From: an uncultured Prolixibacteraceae bacterium
Lineage (GTDB): Bacteria; Bacteroidota; Bacteroidia; Bacteroidales; Prolixibacteraceae
NCBI GenBank assembly: GCA_903834475.1
Contig: CAILJH010000123.1
Location: 42,962-106,961, forward strand
DNA: 64,000 bases
Reading direction: 5' to 3'
The notes under the pieces: generated by a model
What the model saw: only the letters and a program-made list of their open reading frames with translations
Told to the model about the DNA's origin: nothing
Databases searched by the model: none
Shown: positions 58,928 through 64,000 of the stretch, piece after piece
How positions within the stretch are numbered: position 1 is the stretch's first letter
Layout: the number at the start of each line of letters is the position of its first letter
Program-made: the position numbers and the translations under genes

Positions 58928-60886
58928 TTAGTTTTTCTTGAAATACTTTTGAATTAACGCCAAAAATTGATCTTTGTTGATAGGTTTTACAATATAATCG
59001 TTACAACCCGCTTCAATTGCTTTTTCTCTGTCGCCAGAAAGTCCAAAGGCAGACTGTGCTATGATGACAACTTCCTTATTAAATTGACGGATCTGACGGG
59101 TAGCATCGTATCCATTCATATCCGGCATTTTAATATCCATCAGAACTAAGTCTAAGTTTGGATTATTTCGACACGTTTGAATAGCTTCCTCTCCGGTTTT
59201 GGAATGTAAAAACCGATGGCCTGTTTTTTTGAGTAACTTCGAAATTAGTAAATCAGAAATTTTATCGTCTTCAACAATTAATATTTTCAGGTTTCTAATT
59301 TGAACCTCTTCCACATTGTCCGATGCGAAAGTTGTAAGATCGCTTTTGGGATGAGCCTCTGATTTATATGGAATCGTAAAATAAAATGTTGAGCCTTTTC
59401 CTACTTCGCTGCTTACCCTGATTCTTCCACCCAGTAACTCAACAAATGCTTTGGAAATCGACAAACCCAAACCTGCTCCCTGCCGCGCCATTTTATCCGT
59501 TATATCAGCCTGAATAAACCGTTCAAATATGGCTTCCTGCCGGTCTATTGGAATTCCAATACCTGTGTCTTTAATGAAAAATTCCAATACCTCAGTCTGA
59601 TTCTCCGTTTTTAGGCTATAACCAAAATCGATTGATCCTTTATCGGTATATTTAATGGCATTTTTGACAAGATTGGTAAGAATCGCATATATTTTCTCAC
59701 GGTCGGTATAAATGATATCTTCTTTCTCAGGTAAACCTTTTTTGGAGGAAAAATGGATTTTCTTTCTATCCATTTCAGGTTTGAAGAAGGTATGAATATA
59801 ATCTATTTGCTCGTTAATATTCGAATCCTTCAAATTAACTTCCATCAGGCCCGATTCTATTTTAGAGATATCGACTATATCATTGATGATATTGAGCATA
59901 CGTGCACCACTTCTCTCAATAATTTCAATATATTCATGCTGCTCCTTGCTAATAAAATCAAAATCTTTTAATAAGCTGGAAAACCCTAAAATGCCATTCA
60001 TGGGAGTTCGAATTTCATGCGACATATTGGCCAAAAAGGCTGATTTTAGACGGTCACTTTGTTCAGCTTGTTCTTTGGCAATAACCAACTCCGCTGCACG
60101 TTTCTCTTTCTCCTCGTTTTGAAAGATAAGTTCTTTATTTGCAATGATTAATTCAGCAGCACGTTTTTCTTTCTCTTCGTTTTGAAAGAGAAGCTCTTTA
60201 TTTGCAATGATTAATTCAGCGGCACGTTTTTCTTTCTCCTTGTTTTGAAAAGCGAGCTCCTTATTGGCAAGGATTAACTCAGCTGCACGTTTTTCTTTTT
60301 CCTTGTTTTGAAAGAGAAGCTCTTTATTTGCAATGATTAATTCAGCGGCACGTTTTTCTTTTTCCTTGTTTTGAAATTCGAGTTCAATATTTGCCACAAT
60401 CAACTCATTGGCCCTGTTTTCTTTTTCGATATTTTGGTAGGTCAGTTCATTGTTTGCTATACTTAATTCAGCAGCCCGGTTTTCTTTTTCATCATTTTGA
60501 AAAGCAAGTTCAATATTTGCAATGATTAATTCCTTGGCACGTTTTTCCTTTTCATCATTTTGAAATGCGAGTTCTTTATTGGCAATTATTAACTCAGCAG
60601 CACGTCTCTCTTTCTCCTCGTTTTGAAAGATAAGTTCTTTATTTGCAATGATTAATTCTGCGGCGCGTTTTTCCCTTTCATCATTTTGAAAAGCAAGTTC
60701 GTTATTGGCAAGAATTAACTCAAAGGCCCGTTTTACTTTCTCTTTATTTTGAAAAAGTAGTTCATTGTGTGCTATTAGAAAATCTGCTTCACGTTGTTCT
60801 TTTAATGTCTTTAAAGAATCACTCTCATGAAGTAATTCCTTTAACTCGCTTATGAGTTCTTCCTTGGTTTTGTTCTGATTGTCCAT
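58928..60886 (-). CDS. Hybrid histidine kinase/response regulator with N-terminal 21-aa repeat coiled coil
   Basis: [19 protein letters not shown]-box, [18 protein letters not shown], receiver [18 protein letters not shown]; 11 copies of [21 protein letters not shown]. Confidence 0.95.
   Translation of the reverse strand: MDNQNKTKEELISELKELLHESDSLKTLKEQREADFLIAHNELLFQNKEKVKRAFELILANNELAFQNDEREKRAAELIIANKELIFQNEEKERRAAELIIANKELAFQNDEKEKRAKELIIANIELAFQNDEKENRAAELSIANNELTYQNIEKENRANELIVANIELEFQNKEKEKRAAELIIANKELLFQNKEKEKRAAELILANKELAFQNKEKEKRAAELIIANKELLFQNEEKEKRAAELIIANKELIFQNEEKEKRAAELVIAKEQAEQSDRLKSAFLANMSHEIRTPMNGILGFSSLLKDFDFISKEQHEYIEIIERSGARMLNIINDIVDISKIESGLMEVNLKDSNINEQIDYIHTFFKPEMDRKKIHFSSKKGLPEKEDIIYTDREKIYAILTNLVKNAIKYTDKGSIDFGYSLKTENQTEVLEFFIKDTGIGIPIDRQEAIFERFIQADITDKMARQGAGLGLSISKAFVELLGGRIRVSSEVGKGSTFYFTIPYKSEAHPKSDLTTFASDNVEEVQIRNLKILIVEDDKISDLLISKLLKKTGHRFLHSKTGEEAIQTCRNNPNLDLVLMDIKMPDMNGYDATRQIRQFNKEVVIIAQSAFGLSGDREKAIEAGCNDYIVKPINKDQFLALIQKYFKKN
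60065..60757 (-). repeat. Eleven tandem 63-bp (21-codon) units inside the histidine kinase gene
   Basis: Counted from residues 44-274 of the ORF. Confidence 0.9.
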
Positions 60887-60995
60887 AACAAAATTTGTTT
60901 TAAATGGCGAACTGCCAGTTGCTGTGTTTTTTGTAGCATTTGCTACAACTCAACTATCGTTGATTATATTTTTGTTAATTATAATGATAATTAAA

Positions 60996-61330
60996 TTAGA
61001 AATTATCGAACCTTGTGTTTATTTTGCGTGAACTTAATTCCGATGTATCATTATAGATTTTGGTTGATTTTGAGCTGTTGTGACCCAACAGTTCTTGTAA
61101 GTAACTTAAAACCGTAGCCGATTTGAGCAGATGGATAGACCCAGTCAGCGCTGGGATAAGCTCCCGAATACCTAATCTAGTGTAGGTTGACTGGTTTCGA
61201 TATATTGGTTTTTTCAAGTGCCAGCTTCAATACGCACTGAATGCTTTCGCTAAATTGTTCTCCGGTAGTCTGTCCTTGAGACAGCAATTTTATTGGCAGG
61301 TAATTTTTGTAATATTCTATCAGTATGTCA
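60996..61330 (-). pseudogene. Tyrosine recombinase/integrase C-terminal remnant
   Basis: Frame 1: YYKNYLPIKLLSQGQTTGEQFSESIQCVLKLALEKTNISKPVNLH*; shifted frame: SIHLLKSATVLSYLQELLGHNSSKSTKIYNDTSELSSRKI (degenerate HLLE.GTDLRYIQELLGHNSSKTTEIYTHVS). Confidence 0.75.
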
Positions 61331-61331
61331 A

Positions 61332-61727
61332 TTACGGTATCTCTCCCGATGCATAAACCCATTTCCCATTTTCGCGTTCAAAGAGCGATTTTTCGTGAAT
61401 CTGCTGAAGTTTTCCGTTTTCGAGATAAAGCGCTTTGAACTCTACATAGCCGATTTCATCGTCGGCCTCTCCATCCTCGAAATGTAGAATGGTCAATCCC
61501 ATCCAGCTCACCGACTTCGCCCACTTTTCGATGCTTTTGCCCTCATGGATTGGCCGTGTTTTTGCTGAATGGCTGCTCATCAGGTAAGCGCCATCGGCCC
61601 GGGTAAACGCAGTATAGCGCGAACGCATCAGTTGCTGAGCAGTTTCGGCAACCGTCTTTCCGGAGATGATGGGCTGGCAGCAGGACGGGTAGGAGAGACC
61701 CGAACCGCATGGACATTGGTCTTGCAT
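61332..61727 (-). CDS. YchJ family protein with N-terminal SEC-C motif
   Basis: MQDQCPCGSGLSYPSCCQPIISG...AQQLMRSRYTAF; ORF-track N-terminus upstream of 61727 is repeat-derived. Confidence 0.9.
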   Translation of the reverse strand: MQDQCPCGSGLSYPSCCQPIISGKTVAETAQQLMRSRYTAFTRADGAYLMSSHSAKTRPIHEGKSIEKWAKSVSWMGLTILHFEDGEADDEIGYVEFKALYLENGKLQQIHEKSLFERENGKWVYASGEIP

Positions 61728-61779
61728 GATTTTTGGGTTATCTAAAAATCTTATTAAACTTAAAAACCCCGCCAATCCC

Positions 61780-61872
61780 GTCACCCCGAATTTATTTCGG
61801 GGTCCAAGTTGTTTTTCTTTGAGATCCTGAAACCCCACCTGACAAGCGAGCGGGCAGGAGGTTCAGGATGAC
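61780..61872. repeat. GTCACCCCGAATTTATTTCGGGGTC...GAGATCCTGAAA..TTCAGGATGAC repeat, copy 2 (expanded second hairpin)
   Basis: Same ends as 44686-44753; second hairpin enlarged by CCCACCTGACAAGCGAGCGGGCAGGAGG. Confidence 0.9.
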
Positions 61873-61913
61873 TGCTCTATTGGCTTTCGATATTGAATTA
61901 TATTATTTCCAAA

Positions 61914-62882
61914 TCAGGCTTTCCAGCGAGTATTCTTCCATTTGTTCTGTTCCTCGGTGTTGAGGAATGTCCATGCCACAATCCGGCTGATTTTATTTCC
62001 CTGTCCCATCGGGATGGTTTCCATGCCGAAGGCTCCGGCTTCTTCGAGGGTGCGATAAACGCTGCGAAGGTTCGATTCTTTCGAAATCATGGTCGAAAAA
62101 CAAAAACAGTTTCCGGCGTATTTCTTGCTTTGCTGAATCAGGTTCCGGACGAATTTTTCTTCGCCTCCATCGCACCAGAGTTCATGGTTCTGGCCACCAA
62201 AATTCAGGATCGGTTCCGGTTTTTTGTCCAGATTCAAATGGTGTATTTTCCGGAGTGTACCTGCCTGTGCTTCCTTTTCAGAAGCATGAAACGGTGGATT
62301 GCAGATCGACAGATCGATCAGTTCGTCTTTCCGGATAATTCCGTAGAAAAAATCTTTCGCATTGCTCTGAAGTTTACATTCCACTTTTCCCTGCAAAGCG
62401 GGATTGCTTTCAATAATCCGGTTCGCCGATTCAATGGCAACCCGATCGATATCGGAGGCAATAAACGACCAGTTGTATTCCTGTATTCCGATGATTGGAT
62501 AGATGCAACTGGCGCCAACACCGATATCGAAACATTTGATTTCAGGCCCGGCAGGGATTTTTCCGTAGTTGTTGCGGCATAAAAAATCGGCAATATGATG
62601 AATGTAATCTGCCCTTCCGGGAATCGGCGGGCACAGATAACCAGCCGGAACATCCCAGTTGCTGATGCCGTAATGATGCAGCAGTATGGCTTTGTTCAGC
62701 GCTTTTACTGCATGCGGATCGGCAAAGTCCACCGATTCGTCGCCGTAAAGGTTCGGCTTGACAAACGGTGCCAATTCCGGAAAACTTCCGACTAATTGTT
62801 TGAAATCGTAGCGTTCCCTGTTTTGGTTTCGGGGATGGATCTTGGATTTTTCTTTGGGTTGTTCTTTTTTATTCTGCAGCAT
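61914..62882 (-). CDS. rlmF: 23S rRNA (adenine(1618)-N(6))-methyltransferase RlmF
   Basis: KIHPRNQNRERYDF, CDIGVG/CFDIGVGASCIYPIIG, DLSICNPPFHAS. Confidence 0.9.
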   Translation of the reverse strand: MLQNKKEQPKEKSKIHPRNQNRERYDFKQLVGSFPELAPFVKPNLYGDESVDFADPHAVKALNKAILLHHYGISNWDVPAGYLCPPIPGRADYIHHIADFLCRNNYGKIPAGPEIKCFDIGVGASCIYPIIGIQEYNWSFIASDIDRVAIESANRIIESNPALQGKVECKLQSNAKDFFYGIIRKDELIDLSICNPPFHASEKEAQAGTLRKIHHLNLDKKPEPILNFGGQNHELWCDGGEEKFVRNLIQQSKKYAGNCFCFSTMISKESNLRSVYRTLEEAGAFGMETIPMGQGNKISRIVAWTFLNTEEQNKWKNTRWKA

Positions 62883-63086
62883 GGCAATAAATTCTCTGAA
62901 TTGTGTCGTTGCAAAGTTAAAATATAAAAAGTAGAATCCACGGACATCTGTTTTAACCGCAGTCTGAAGCATTTTGAATACTCCTTTCTGCAAATAGTTA
63001 AAAAGAAATAGCGTCTCAACTAAAAAGACTCCGGCTTATTCTTAATTTCGACGCTTTAAAAAATGTAATAGTGAATCCATAAGATT

Positions 63087-63887
63087 ATGAAGCAACACAT
63101 GTTTAAGATAGTATCATCTAGCCTGTTTTTACTTAGTTTTTTCCTCGTGGTGAATAGTCAGGCACAAACGGCCGGCAATTTTACTTTTACCATAAATCCT
63201 GTTGCGCACAATGGTAAATATGGAGCCAAACATGTTGTTGCCATGTGGTTGGAGAATTCTTCCGGTGCATTTGTCAAAACCAAGCTAAGGCAATCTTCGG
63301 GCGGTACGATCGATCATTTGGCAACGTGGACCTCAAAGTCTGCCTCAAATGTGGTTGATGCTACTACAGGAGCTACGTTAACATCCTACACTGCTATAAC
63401 TGTTAAATGGGATGGCTCCAATGTTGCAAAAGCAATAGTGGCTGACGGAGATTATAAAATCTGGATTGAAATGGCCTGGGACGATAGCAAAACCACCGCA
63501 AAAACAGTGACCTCTTTTACCTTCACCAAAGGAGTATCCCTGATTCATCTTACCCCTGCAAATACTACCCTTTTTACTGGTATTGTTCTGGATTGGGTAC
63601 CAACAAGTACTTCTGTTGAAGATATTTCGCAATCAAGAATAGTCAATGTTTTTCCGAATCCAACCAGCGGAATTGTGAATTTGGAATTTAAATCGGAAAT
63701 GGGTGATTGTCATATTCAGGTTGTTGATTCCAAAGGATCAGTTGTTTACTTCGAACATGTGGCAAAAGGAACAAGCGGGATTAAAAAGTTTGACTTAGGA
63801 AAATATAGCAATGGCCTTTATCTGGTGAATATACTCTTTCCCAATAAGAAAGAAGACTTGCATTACAAAGTTGTACTGAAAAAGTAA
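63087..63887 (+). CDS. Secreted DUF2271-like protein with T9SS type A sorting domain
   Basis: Signal peptide; C-terminal VFPNPTSGIVNLEFKS...DLGKYSNGLYLVNILFPNKKEDLHYKVVLKK. Confidence 0.85.
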   Translation: MKQHMFKIVSSSLFLLSFFLVVNSQAQTAGNFTFTINPVAHNGKYGAKHVVAMWLENSSGAFVKTKLRQSSGGTIDHLATWTSKSASNVVDATTGATLTSYTAITVKWDGSNVAKAIVADGDYKIWIEMAWDDSKTTAKTVTSFTFTKGVSLIHLTPANTTLFTGIVLDWVPTSTSVEDISQSRIVNVFPNPTSGIVNLEFKSEMGDCHIQVVDSKGSVVYFEHVAKGTSGIKKFDLGKYSNGLYLVNILFPNKKEDLHYKVVLKK

Positions 63888-64000
63888 TTACTTTCCGGGC
63901 AATCCATATCATATAATTGGAGAATCTTTAAATTAGACCATTTTCAAATCTCAAATTATTTGGTCTTATACTCACCGGCATAGTCAATCGCACACATCGA

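Noticed and set aside
58772-58957. 61-aa plus-strand ORF downstream of the kinase
   Set aside because: Overlaps the 3' end of the kinase gene on the opposite strand and shows no recognisable features.
60065-60757. Direct-repeat array that might be mistaken for CRISPR or satellite DNA
   Set aside because: It is an in-frame 63-bp coding repeat within the histidine kinase gene.
61728-61838. N-terminal extension of the YchJ ORF
   Set aside because: Encoded by the GTCACCCCGAAT repeat; the SEC-C domain starts at M encoded at 61727.

Overview
64-kb chromosomal window from a Bacteroidota bacterium, probably Marinilabiliales/Prolixibacteraceae-like (inferred from gene content: SprA/T9SS sorting domain, KdtA, S46 peptidase, family-typical repeats). 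Main gene content: 3' part of sprA; complete trpE-G-D-C-F-B-A operon; CPA2 antiporter; a radical-SAM/DUF4130 pair of unknown DNA-related function; class II ribonucleotide reductase; kdtA; rnhA; S46 peptidase; gltX; GH3; a molybdenum-cofactor / xanthine-dehydrogenase-family cluster; a trimeric [FeFe]-hydrogenase (hydCBA) with hydE nearby; ogt; cutC; P-type ATPase; an EmrAB-TolC-type efflux operon; a sensor-less hybrid histidine kinase with a 21-residue coiled-coil repeat; ychJ; rlmF; and a T9SS cargo protein. The most notable non-coding signals are (i) an unannotated 19-codon Trp-rich leader peptide (MIQNTNTIWLPWWGLLSNK) followed by an intrinsic terminator upstream of trpE, which looks like a ribosome-mediated attenuator; (ii) a family of G/C-rich short palindromes that occur as oppositely oriented pairs framing most trp genes (A copy after a stop codon, B copy before the next start codon), one pair of which is translated into both termini of TrpG; and (iii) several other intergenic inverted-repeat families, including a 275-bp element with 26-bp terminal inverted repeats. 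No CRISPR array, rRNA, tRNA or intact mobile element was recognised. All calls come from reading the sequence and the supplied ORF translations; no database search or folding program was run.
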